This document shows positions 14,708 through 22,298 of a DNA stretch of 24,073 bases, piece after piece. Position numbers and translations under genes: made by a program. The DNA comes from an uncultured Bacteroidales bacterium (GTDB lineage: Bacteria; Bacteroidota; Bacteroidia; Bacteroidales; Porphyromonadaceae): NCBI GenBank assembly GCA_902489445.1, contig CABTZX010000026.1, positions 1 through 24,073 of the forward strand. The letters are read 5' to 3'. Positions within the stretch are counted from its first letter, which is position 1; the number at the start of each line of letters is the position of its first letter. The notes under the pieces were generated by a model, which was given only the letters and a program-made list of their open reading frames with translations, did not search any database and had not been told where the DNA came from.

Positions 14708-15316
14708 ATGAAGTATAGTTTGAAGGAAATGCCGCAACAGATGGGCGTAATTCGCCCCGGTGCGGACAAGTATTATGTGCGTTTTAAGGTGGACGGAACC
14801 CTTAATGCCGACGAATTGGCAGAGCGCGCCGCTCTGGGTAGTACGTTCAGTGCGATTGAAATCAAGGCGGCCCTGATGCAGGTTGCTCGTGCCATGGCCG
14901 AGGCTCTGGCGGACGGTTATCGGGTGGAAGTGGGCGAAATAGGCTCCTTTTCCCCAAAGGCGAAGACGCTTACTACCTCATCGCCCGACAAAATCAACGG
15001 CAGAAACGTGGAACTGGAGGGGCTTACGTTCCGTCCCAAACGCGAGCTGATCAAGGAAATCTCTGATCGCATCGAAACGGTTGAACGTGTTTCCGATGGA
15101 TTTGTACCGGAGAAAAGCCGTCTGACTAAGGAACAACGTCTGCGCAAACTATCCGAGATAGCACGCGACAATAACGGAGAGATCACGATATCGCTCTATG
15201 CGGCAGCGACGGGCGTATCACGTTCAACTGCTCAAAAGGAGCTTGCCGAAGCGTACAAAAAGGGGAAAATAGTTGCCTACGGTAGAGCGCCTCACCTCAC
15301 CTATCGCTTGAAATAG
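14708..15316 (+). CDS. HU-related DNA-binding protein with C-terminal helix-turn-helix extension
   Basis: A 202-residue protein. Residues 1-125 are an HU/IHF-like domain of the Bacteroidota type: KYYVRFKVDG, helix TFSAIEIKAALMQVARAMAEAL, then GYRVEVGEIGSFSPKAK and the strand that returns after a DNA-binding arm (residues 85-105). Residues 138-202 are a basic helical domain, LTKEQRLRKLSEIARDNNG and ITISLYAAATGVSRSTAQKELAEAYKKGKIV, with a winged-helix-like ending APHLTYRLK. The domain pairing makes it longer than ordinary 90-residue HU. It should bind and bend DNA and may recognise a sequence through its tail; targets are unknown. The start is fixed by AAAGGAG seven bases upstream. Its presumed leader is entirely 22-base repeats (array D), with array C just before the promoter, so binding to its own arrays is a testable guess. 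Confidence 0.85.
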   Translation: MKYSLKEMPQQMGVIRPGADKYYVRFKVDGTLNADELAERAALGSTFSAIEIKAALMQVARAMAEALADGYRVEVGEIGSFSPKAKTLTTSSPDKINGRNVELEGLTFRPKRELIKEISDRIETVERVSDGFVPEKSRLTKEQRLRKLSEIARDNNGEITISLYAAATGVSRSTAQKELAEAYKKGKIVAYGRAPHLTYRLK

Positions 15317-15415
15317 CGCCGTGGGTACAGATCGGCTCGGCATCCGTCCGCTCGTTATGAGTTGACGGCAAGGAGTTCGTAACATTTTCTTAATAGGTTT
15401 CAGCATTCGTTTCAC

Positions 15416-15423
15416 TACCTTTG
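15416..15423 (+). promoter_or_regulatory. Bacteroidota-type -7 box of ppk1-ppx
   Basis: TACCTTTG matches TAnnTTTG and ends 24 bases before the ATG at 15448. It overlaps a TTG at 15421 that would otherwise be the earliest start, so the ATG is the real start. A single half-unit similar to family B (ATAGGTTTC, 15393-15401) lies just upstream; no array is present. Confidence 0.65.
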
Positions 15424-15447
15424 GCCGGCGAAACACGACTAAAAAGT

Positions 15448-17529
15448 ATGAGTAAGCAGGATAAAGAGAATCAATTTCCCTATGTGGAACGGGATGTAAG
15501 TTGGATGTATTTCAATCACCGCATCCTGTTGGAAGCGCAACGCGAGGATGTTCCTCTGCTGGAGCGACTCGGGTTCCTCGGCATTTATTCCAACAACTTG
15601 GATGAGTTCTTCCGTGTGCGCATTGCTTCGCTACGTCGAACCACGGAGGGAAAGCGTGACAGTGACCGCAAAAAAGAGGAAACTGCGCGCAAAACGCTCA
15701 AGGAAATCTACAAACTGGCGGATCAATACGCCAAGGAGTTTGATGCCTGCTTCGAAAACCTCCTGTCGGAGCTGCATAAGGAACACATCCACGTGATAAA
15801 TGAAAAGGATCTGGAGCCGAAACAGAAGCAACAGGTGCTCTCGTTCTATCTGCACAAGCTGAACGCATCAACGAACCCTATTTTCCTTCGTAAGATGGAG
15901 TTCTCGCTGGAACAGATGGACGAAGCGCTCTACTTGGCGGTGGATCTTAGGGAAGTGAGCGAAGATGGCGACGAAATCAAGAAAGATACGGCGCTGATCC
16001 GCGTACCGGTAGAAAAGTTTGGTCGGTTCATTCAGCTCTCGGAAGGGGATGGCGAAACCTATTTGATGTTTCTGGACGACGTAATCCGTTGCAACCTTCG
16101 GTACATATTTGTAGGACTACCCTACAACCGCTTCGATGCCTACGCGTTTAAGTTTACTAAAGATGCCGAAATGGATGTAGAGGGCGGCTTGCAGGACAGC
16201 ATGATGGAGAAGGTTTCGAGCGGAATTAAGAGCCGACGCAAGGGCGAAATGCTGCGAATGGTTTATGACCGCGAAATGCCGGCACGCATCAAACGGCAGC
16301 TATTCAAGAAAGCTGAGCTGGATCACAACGATATGCGTATGGCAGGCGGACGGTACCACAACTCCAAGGATCTGATGAACTTCCCGGATTGTGGGCGTAA
16401 AGATCTCAAATTTGTTCCTCAGCCGCCACTAATGGGTAGCAACATCGATTTCTCGGATAGTATGATTGATTCGGTTCGGCGCAAGGACAGAGGGCTGCAC
16501 TTTCCGTATCACAGCTTCGACCGCTTCCTACGTTTGCTCCGAGAAGCAGCCATCAGCGACAGCGTAAAAGAGATAAAAGTGACGCTTTATCGGGTGGCAA
16601 AGAACTCAAACGTGGTAGAGGCGCTCATGGCTGCGGCTGCCAACGGGAAAAAGGTAACTGCCGTTGTGGAGCTGCTGGCGCGCTTTGACGAGGCAAGTAA
16701 CATCTCGTGGAGCAAAGAGATGGTAGATGCCGGCGTACACGTAATTTTTGGGCCGGAGAAATTAAAGATCCACAGCAAGTTAGTCTACATCAAAACGCGG
16801 TACGGCGATATTGCCTGCGTGGGAACCGGTAATATGCACGAGGGCACGGCAAAGGTATATACGGATTATATGCTTATTACGCATCGCCGACCTATAGTGA
16901 GCGAAGTGGCAAAAGTATTCGACTTTATCGAGCGTCCCTTTATCAATACGCATTTCCGGGAGCTTATTGTGTCGCCAAACGATATGCGCCGCCGCTTTTT
17001 GGCACTAATCAATAAGGAGATCAGGAATAAACTTACCGGAAAAGAAGCTTACATCAAAGTGAAGATCAATCACATTACAGACGAGCGAATCATCGCACGT
17101 TTGTACGCGGCGGCACGTGCCGGTGTCCGCATTGATCTGCTGGTTCGCGGCAATTGTGGCGTGGTTCCCGGCGTAAAGGGTGTGAGCGAAGGCATAGCGT
17201 TGCACGGAATCATCGACCGCTACTTGGAGCATTCCCGCATCTTTATATTCGGAAACGGCGGCAATCCGCTCTATTTCATCGGTTCGGCGGATTGGATGGA
17301 GCGCAACTTAGACCGCCGTATCGAGGTAATCACACCGGTTTACGACGAAGATATTAAAGCCGATTTGGAGCGTATCGTAACGCTCGGAATGAAAGATGTA
17401 TCGCAAGCGCATTACGTGAATAGTAACGACAGGGTTCCGCTACGCACAACGCACGAAAAACCGTGGTTCCGTTCGCAAACGGCGCTCTATAAACACTATT
17501 TGGAAGAAGAGGGCGATTCGATCGTATAG
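15448..17529 (+). CDS. ppk1: Polyphosphate kinase 1
   Basis: A 693-residue enzyme that makes inorganic polyphosphate from the terminal phosphate of ATP through a phosphohistidine. The N-terminal domain begins YVERDVSWMYFNHRILLEAQ and contains LERLGFLGIYSNNLDEFFRVR. A head domain follows to about 300. The two catalytic phospholipase D-like domains include VTLYRVAKNSNVVEAL, the autophosphorylated histidine at about 442 in KLKIHSKLVYI, GTGNMHEGTAKVYTDY, and a second conserved histidine at about 595 in RYLEHSRIFIF, then YFIGSADWMERNLDRRIEV. The length is normal for PPK1. ppx follows after three bases, so one message encodes both making and breaking polyphosphate. The start ATG is chosen because the only earlier start overlaps the promoter. 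Confidence 0.96.
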   Translation: MSKQDKENQFPYVERDVSWMYFNHRILLEAQREDVPLLERLGFLGIYSNNLDEFFRVRIASLRRTTEGKRDSDRKKEETARKTLKEIYKLADQYAKEFDACFENLLSELHKEHIHVINEKDLEPKQKQQVLSFYLHKLNASTNPIFLRKMEFSLEQMDEALYLAVDLREVSEDGDEIKKDTALIRVPVEKFGRFIQLSEGDGETYLMFLDDVIRCNLRYIFVGLPYNRFDAYAFKFTKDAEMDVEGGLQDSMMEKVSSGIKSRRKGEMLRMVYDREMPARIKRQLFKKAELDHNDMRMAGGRYHNSKDLMNFPDCGRKDLKFVPQPPLMGSNIDFSDSMIDSVRRKDRGLHFPYHSFDRFLRLLREAAISDSVKEIKVTLYRVAKNSNVVEALMAAAANGKKVTAVVELLARFDEASNISWSKEMVDAGVHVIFGPEKLKIHSKLVYIKTRYGDIACVGTGNMHEGTAKVYTDYMLITHRRPIVSEVAKVFDFIERPFINTHFRELIVSPNDMRRRFLALINKEIRNKLTGKEAYIKVKINHITDERIIARLYAAARAGVRIDLLVRGNCGVVPGVKGVSEGIALHGIIDRYLEHSRIFIFGNGGNPLYFIGSADWMERNLDRRIEVITPVYDEDIKADLERIVTLGMKDVSQAHYVNSNDRVPLRTTHEKPWFRSQTALYKHYLEEEGDSIV

Positions 17530-17532
17530 GAT

Positions 17533-18447
17533 ATGGAAGCAAAGGAATCGAAGTGTTTTGCCGGCATCGACATAGGCTCGAATGCCATCCGATTGTTGCT
17601 CAAGCGTGGGTACCCCAATAGGCCGGAGTTGCCATTGGAGAAGGTGCAGCTCATCCGCGTACCGATACGTTTGGGTGAGGATGTATTTACAGATGGGAAG
17701 ATTTCCAAGACCAAACGGACGCATCTGCTCAGCCTTATGAAGGCGTATCGGGAAATTATGTCCATTTACGACGTATCTGCCTATCGAGCTTGTGCAACCA
17801 GTGCTATGCGCGAAGCCTCAAACGGCAAAAAGGTTTCCCGGGAAATTGAAAAGCTGTCCGGAATTAAGATCGAAATTATCAGCGGAGAGGAGGAAGCACG
17901 CTTAGTAAGCGATATACGGCTTCGGTTAGCTACTCCCAAAAGCAAGTATGCCCTCTTTGTGGATGTGGGCGGCGGTAGTACGGAACTAAACCTCTTTAGC
18001 GGAGGGCAACCCTTGTCGTCCGCCTCATTCCCTATCGGAACGGTGCGCATGCTGGAGGGCAAAGTGACCAACGAAGCATACGAAGCGTTTGTGGATGCGC
18101 TGTCCAAAATAGCCTCAAGCTATGAGGATTTCACGGTAATTGGCACCGGAGGGAATATCAATAAGCTGGCGCGGTTGGGCAAGAATGCCGCTTCCACGGA
18201 AACGGAGCGATACATCGCTACCGAAGAGCTACGAGGACTGTTTGATGAACTTGCTCCGCTCACCATGAAGGAACGTATGGATCGTTTCAATTTGAAAAGG
18301 GACCGAGCCGATGTAATTGTGCCGGCGGCGCGTATCTTCCTTGCTGTGGCAGATGCCCTCAAGGTGAAAGGCATCTCCGTACCCACCTGTGGTTTGGCGG
18401 ATGGTATCATTGACGATATCTACGAAGAGTTCATTGCGCGGAATTAA
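17533..18447 (+). CDS. ppx: Exopolyphosphatase of the Ppx/GppA family
   Basis: A 304-residue ASKHA-fold phosphatase that removes terminal phosphates from polyphosphate and, in some members, from pppGpp. Phosphate-binding loops are FAGIDIGSNAIRLLL (residues 9-23) and FVDVGGGSTELNLF (142-155). The catalytic glutamate lies in SGEEEARL at about 121. FPIGTVRMLEG and TVIGTGGNINKLARL are also conserved. It lacks the C-terminal HD-like domain of E. coli Ppx, being the short form with the two ASKHA halves only. It starts three bases after ppk1, so the pair is co-transcribed. Whether the main substrate is polyphosphate or pppGpp cannot be decided from sequence, but the gene pairing favours polyphosphate. 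Confidence 0.92.
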   Translation: MEAKESKCFAGIDIGSNAIRLLLKRGYPNRPELPLEKVQLIRVPIRLGEDVFTDGKISKTKRTHLLSLMKAYREIMSIYDVSAYRACATSAMREASNGKKVSREIEKLSGIKIEIISGEEEARLVSDIRLRLATPKSKYALFVDVGGGSTELNLFSGGQPLSSASFPIGTVRMLEGKVTNEAYEAFVDALSKIASSYEDFTVIGTGGNINKLARLGKNAASTETERYIATEELRGLFDELAPLTMKERMDRFNLKRDRADVIVPAARIFLAVADALKVKGISVPTCGLADGIIDDIYEEFIARN

Positions 18448-18542
18448 CGGAAGAGGCATGAAGAAAGAGGGCTCCCTAAACCTACAGCCATGCTGTAATG
18501 CCTTTGGCCTGCTTTAGAGTTACCCCCTTTCTACCGCAAAGA

Positions 18543-18630
18543 TAGCGATTAAAATGTATATACCTATCAGGTGAAACTTATATACCTTTCGTTCGAAACC
18601 TATATACCTATTGATTGAAACTTATATACC
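18543..18630 (-). repeat. 22-bp tandem array, family B (locus 3, four units, inverted)
   Basis: On the plus strand TATATACC begins at 18557, 18579, 18601 and 18623, exactly 22 bases apart. Read on the minus strand, three units are GGTATATARGTTTC plus an eight-base tail; the last reads GGTATATACATTTT. This is the opposite orientation to the other two family B loci. The array lies between ppx and the alcohol dehydrogenase gene, 73 bases upstream of the -7 box at 18703. A small hairpin TACAGC-CAT-GCTGTA lies before it (18483-18497) but has no T-run. Confidence 0.92.
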
Positions 18631-18702
18631 TATTGAAAAGCCGTTCCCATAGGATGCTCGTTTGGGAGGGATGAACTTTCAAAGGGTATCTATTTATTTG
18701 CC

Positions 18703-18710
18703 TAACTTTG
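18703..18710 (+). promoter_or_regulatory. Bacteroidota-type -7 box of the adh-yitT-ppi-methylase unit
   Basis: TAACTTTG fits TAnnTTTG and ends 34 bases before the ATG at 18745. TTTC at 18677-18680 is 22 bases upstream and could be a weak -33 element. Confidence 0.6.
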
Positions 18711-18744
18711 TCCCGTAAAGGCGAACAAAAGTAGGTAACACAAT

Positions 18745-19932
18745 ATGCAGAACTTCAGTTTTAAGAACCCGACAAAGATCATCTTCGGGAAGGGCTCCAT
18801 TGCTAAGTTAAGCAGGGAGATACCGCAGAATGCCCGCGTCTTGCTGCTCTTTGGAGGCGGCAGCGTAAAGCGTAACGGCGTGTACGATCAGGTTAAAGCG
18901 GCTCTTGATGGGTACACTATTACTGAGTTTTGGGGCATTGAAAGTAACCCGACCGTAGAAACATGTCGGGAAGCGATTGCCCTTGGTCGCGAAAAGCAAT
19001 GTGACTTTGTACTCGCCGTTGGCGGTGGTTCCGTAATAGATGCGGCTAAGCTCATCACCGCCTCGCTGCGTTCCGACAAAGAGCCTTGGAGCATTGTAAC
19101 GAGTGGCGTGGCGCGTGGTCCGTTTGTTCCATTCGGTACGGTGCTCACTATACCGGCTACCGGTAGCGAAATGAACTGCGGCAGCGTGATCTCTCGGCGT
19201 GAAACCAACGAAAAGTTCGCATTCCACGGGCAGTTCCCCACTTTCTCCGTTATTGATCCGGAGTCAACCTATTCGCTGCCTAAGTATCAGCTGGCTTGCG
19301 GCATAGCGGATAGCTTTGCACACGTATTGGAACAATACATGACTTTCCCCGGTCAGAGCCGCGTAATGGATCGGTGGGCAGAGGGATTGCTGCTCACGTT
19401 GCTCGAAATTGCACCCAAGATTGTGTGGGAAGAACCGGACTACGACCTGCGTTGCGACTTCTGTATTACGGCAACGATGGCGTTGAACCGCTTTATCGCG
19501 TGGGGCGTTGTGGAAGATTGGGCTACTCATATGATCGGACACGAACTAACCGCTCTGACCGGAATTACGCACGGCCATTCGTTGGCAATTATATTCCCTG
19601 CGCTACTGCGGGTTACCAAAGAGTGCGGCAAACGCGACAAATTGCTCCAATATGCCGAACGGATATGGCACATTGCAGAGGGAAGCGAGGAGGAACGCAT
19701 CGAAGCGGCAATTGATAAAACAGAAGCCTTTTTCCGCTCCTTGGGGCTCGAAACGCGCTTGGAAGAAAAAGGAATACAGGAAAACACCATAAACGAGATT
19801 GTACGCCGCTTTAAAGAGCGCGATGTGCACTATGGCGAGGCGGAATTAGTGGATGCCTCTTTGACGGAACAAATACTTCATTCGGCTTTTCCCAAGAGCG
19901 AAAAGCTACCGGCAATACAACCTTTCGAATAG
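18745..19932 (+). CDS. Iron-containing alcohol dehydrogenase, YqhD/BDH type
   Basis: A 395-residue group III dehydrogenase that reduces aldehydes to alcohols with a nicotinamide cofactor. The nucleotide-binding half has LLLFGGGSVKRNGVYDQV and VLAVGGGSVIDAAKL (about 89-103). The metal site is complete: Asp189 and His193 in ADSFAHVLEQY, His262 in WATHMIGHEL and His276 in GITHGHSLAI, with the same spacing as in E. coli YqhD (194, 198, 267, 281). ATGSEMN at 138-144 is also conserved. The family includes NADPH-dependent aldehyde reductases that deal with lipid-peroxidation aldehydes and butanol dehydrogenases; the substrate here is not known. It is the first gene of a probable five-gene unit, with a family B array and -7 box upstream. 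Confidence 0.92.
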   Translation: MQNFSFKNPTKIIFGKGSIAKLSREIPQNARVLLLFGGGSVKRNGVYDQVKAALDGYTITEFWGIESNPTVETCREAIALGREKQCDFVLAVGGGSVIDAAKLITASLRSDKEPWSIVTSGVARGPFVPFGTVLTIPATGSEMNCGSVISRRETNEKFAFHGQFPTFSVIDPESTYSLPKYQLACGIADSFAHVLEQYMTFPGQSRVMDRWAEGLLLTLLEIAPKIVWEEPDYDLRCDFCITATMALNRFIAWGVVEDWATHMIGHELTALTGITHGHSLAIIFPALLRVTKECGKRDKLLQYAERIWHIAEGSEEERIEAAIDKTEAFFRSLGLETRLEEKGIQENTINEIVRRFKERDVHYGEAELVDASLTEQILHSAFPKSEKLPAIQPFE

Positions 19933-19941
19933 CCTAACACA

Positions 19942-20892
19942 TTGAATAATAAAGAAAAAACAACCTTTCGCAACGATCGGGCACCCCGACGGCGAAATCC
20001 CTTTAGCGATAAGGGATCGCTACGTGCCGGGCACATAGCTTCCGATGCATTGCTCCTTGTTCTGGGCGCTCTGTTTCAGGCTACTGCCTACGGTATATTC
20101 AACGCTCCGGCAGGCATCGTTCCGGGGGGAATATATGGCATCAGCATTGCCATAAACCGTCTTACACAGGGCGTTTTCTCCGCTTTCCCCATGGGGCTAC
20201 CCATAGGAGCCGTTTCCCTCTGCTTCAATATACCGCTTTTCCTGCTTGCTTCCCGATCATTGGGTCTACGCTCGGGCGCCAAAACGGTAGCTACTTTTGT
20301 GTTGATAGCCGTGATGACCGACTTCATCACTAAGTACATTTCCAAGGGGCAACCCATTGTAACGGGCGATTCGCTCCTCTCTGCCGTTTATGGCGGTGCT
20401 ACGCTCGGATTGGGCGTTTTCCTAACCTTTAAGGTGGGTAGTACTAGTGCCGGAACGGATGTACTGGCGCGCGTGCTTTCCAAAGGTACCAATACAAAGA
20501 CGAGTAACTATATCATATTGGTCGATTCACTGGTTGTTCTCTTTGGATTGCTGGTGTTTAAGGACATCAAAGTACCGCTCTATTCGCTGATAACTATATT
20601 CGTTTATGGCAAAGTGCTCGATTTGCTCAGCCCGGAAAACCCCAATAAAGCCATCTTTATCGTTAGCGATAATCCCGAAGCGTTACGTAACCTTATTGTA
20701 GAAGAACTGCGTCTCAGAGCCACTTATCTGCACGGACGCGGTATGTATATGGGTCAGGAGCGCGATATTATCTTTATGATTGCCGAACGCAAGGAGGTTC
20801 CACGGCTCAAAAAGAAGGTTCTGGCTCAGGATCCCAAGGCATTTATCGCCACAATGAACGCAACCAACGATACCATTCCACCGTTGATATGA
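19942..20892 (+). CDS. YitT-family membrane protein (DUF161 plus DUF2179)
   Basis: A 316-residue inner-membrane protein. A charged N-terminal tail of about 30 residues is followed by about five or six membrane segments (residues 33-215) with the family sequences AYGIFNAPAGIVPGGIYGIS and GGATLGLGVFLTFKVGSTSAGTDV. A cytoplasmic C-terminal DUF2179 domain spans about 230-310 (FIVSDNPEALRNLIVEELR and GQERDIIFMIAERKEVPRLK). The family is widespread and of unknown, possibly transport, function. The start is TTG at 19942, nine bases after the adh stop: an in-frame stop lies just upstream and the next Met is deep in the membrane domain, so no ATG start is possible. It overlaps the cyclophilin gene by four bases (ATGA). 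Confidence 0.9.
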   Translation: MNNKEKTTFRNDRAPRRRNPFSDKGSLRAGHIASDALLLVLGALFQATAYGIFNAPAGIVPGGIYGISIAINRLTQGVFSAFPMGLPIGAVSLCFNIPLFLLASRSLGLRSGAKTVATFVLIAVMTDFITKYISKGQPIVTGDSLLSAVYGGATLGLGVFLTFKVGSTSAGTDVLARVLSKGTNTKTSNYIILVDSLVVLFGLLVFKDIKVPLYSLITIFVYGKVLDLLSPENPNKAIFIVSDNPEALRNLIVEELRLRATYLHGRGMYMGQERDIIFMIAERKEVPRLKKKVLAQDPKAFIATMNATNDTIPPLI

Positions 20893-21569
20893 AAAAACTG
20901 ATATGTATATTCATTTTGTGCTCCCTAACGATATGCCGGCTTAAGGCACAAGTTACGGAACCGGTATCCGCATACGTAAAAGTGGAAACCAATATGGGCA
21001 ATTTCACCGTTGCTCTATACGAAGGAACGCCGCTGCACCGCGATAACTTCCTTTCCTTGGTGAAGAGTCACGCCTACGAAGGCACCATTTTCCATCGCGT
21101 GATAGAACGCTTTATGGTACAAGGGGGTAATTTGCTCACAAAAGGCGCAACCAAAGCGACCGATGTAGGGCGCGATACCGTAGCGGGACTAATACCAATC
21201 GAAGCGAATCCCACTCGTTTTTATCATAAACGCGGAGCTTTGGCGGCGGCTCGCTTAGGCGATGAAGTAAATCCTACGAAAGGCTCGTCCAAAACACAGT
21301 TCTACGTGGTTACCGGCACCTATTTCACGGATTTGGATTTGGATGCTTTTGAGCAAACCTATCACCGCAAACTAACCCCGGAGCAGCGTGAAACTTACAA
21401 GATGCTGGGCGGAACGCCCCACTTGGATGGGGAATATACCGTATTTGGTGAGGTTGTGGACGGATACAAAACGATAGAAAAGATCGAACGCGTCAAGACC
21501 GGTCCCTCCAATCGTCCGCTAAAGGACGTAATCATCAAAAAGACTACCATCGTGGGCAAACCGCGGTAA
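20889..21569 (+). CDS. Exported cyclophilin-type peptidyl-prolyl isomerase
   Basis: A 226-residue protein with a cleavable signal peptide (MKKLICIFILCSLTICRLKA, cleavage likely before Gln21), so it probably folds proteins in the periplasm. The cyclophilin fold starts at YVKVETNMGNFTVALYEG, with the catalytic and proline-binding FHRVIERFMVQGG and the later QFYVVTG strand. An insertion at about 150-180 (TDLDLDAFEQTYHRKLTPEQ) is common in Bacteroidota cyclophilins, followed by YTVFGEVVDGYKTIEKI. The ATG overlaps the YitT stop as ATGA, a typical translational-coupling arrangement, and the methylase gene follows after 18 bases. Confidence 0.92.
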   Translation: MKKLICIFILCSLTICRLKAQVTEPVSAYVKVETNMGNFTVALYEGTPLHRDNFLSLVKSHAYEGTIFHRVIERFMVQGGNLLTKGATKATDVGRDTVAGLIPIEANPTRFYHKRGALAAARLGDEVNPTKGSSKTQFYVVTGTYFTDLDLDAFEQTYHRKLTPEQRETYKMLGGTPHLDGEYTVFGEVVDGYKTIEKIERVKTGPSNRPLKDVIIKKTTIVGKPR

Positions 21570-21587
21570 GACGAAAGCTTCCTACAA

Positions 21588-22298
21588 ATGGCACAGAGCG
21601 GTAAACTCTTTCTCTTCCCCGTTCCCATTGCGGAAAGCGAGCCTTGTGGTGTGCTTCCCTCACTCAATGCAGAGTTGCTGGCGGGCTTAACCCTTTTCTT
21701 TGTGGAAAAGACGCGTACCGCGCGCCGCTTTATCCGCATTCTTTGTCCCGAAAAGGATATAGCTCCCATCCGTTTTATCGAAATCGGCAAGCGATGCGAT
21801 CCGTCTGAAATCGAAAGCGGACTAAAGGCGGTTGCCCAAGGCGCTTCTGCCGGCGTTTTGTCCGAAGCAGGCTGTCCAGGTGTTGCTGACCCCGGCGCCG
21901 AGGTGGTACGAAAGGCGCATCGCCTTGGAATAGAGGTCATTCCCCTCATCGGTCCCTCATCTTTACTGCTCGCCCTAATGGCTTCCGGGCAAAACGGACA
22001 GCAATTTGCCTTCAAAGGCTATCTGCCTCGGCGTGACGACGAGCTTCGGAGCGAACTAAAGCGTCTCGGCGAGCGCATCGCTCGTACCGGAGAAGCGCAA
22101 TTATTCATCGAAACGCCCTACCGAACGCAAAAGCTTTTTGAAACCATTCTCACGCATTGCGCCAAAGCGTTTTTGCTTACCGTGGCGAGCAACCTAACCG
22201 GCGAAGGCGGCTTCGTACGCTCCTATTCCATCGAGGATTGGCGTAAACACAGGGCAACCCTGCCCGAAGTTCCCACTGTATTTATTCTGGGTAAGTGA
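21588..22298 (+). CDS. RsmI-like SAM-dependent methyltransferase (tetrapyrrole methylase fold)
   Basis: A 236-residue protein of the tetrapyrrole (corrin/porphyrin) methylase superfamily. The N-terminal strand LFLFPVPIAE, FFVEKTRTARRFI, the SAM-binding SEAGCPGVADPGAEVV (about 92-107), PLIGPSSLLLALMASG and the FKGYLPRR segment match the RsmI group, which 2'-O-methylates C1402 of 16S rRNA. The sequence is a divergent, shorter form, similar to the second RsmI-like paralogue common in Bacteroidota, so the substrate may not be C1402. It ends with PTVFILGK at a GTGA junction that overlaps the next gene. Being followed by an rRNA cytosine methylase supports a role in ribosome maturation. Confidence 0.85.
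   Translation: MAQSGKLFLFPVPIAESEPCGVLPSLNAELLAGLTLFFVEKTRTARRFIRILCPEKDIAPIRFIEIGKRCDPSEIESGLKAVAQGASAGVLSEAGCPGVADPGAEVVRKAHRLGIEVIPLIGPSSLLLALMASGQNGQQFAFKGYLPRRDDELRSELKRLGERIARTGEAQLFIETPYRTQKLFETILTHCAKAFLLTVASNLTGEGGFVRSYSIEDWRKHRATLPEVPTVFILGK

Noticed and set aside
15421..15447. TTG start for polyphosphate kinase at 15421
   Set aside because: It overlaps the -7 promoter box, so it would not be on the message; the ATG at 15448 fits family length.
18483..18497. Hairpin TACAGC-CAT-GCTGTA after ppx as a terminator
   Set aside because: The stem is short and no T-run follows, so it is not called as a terminator.
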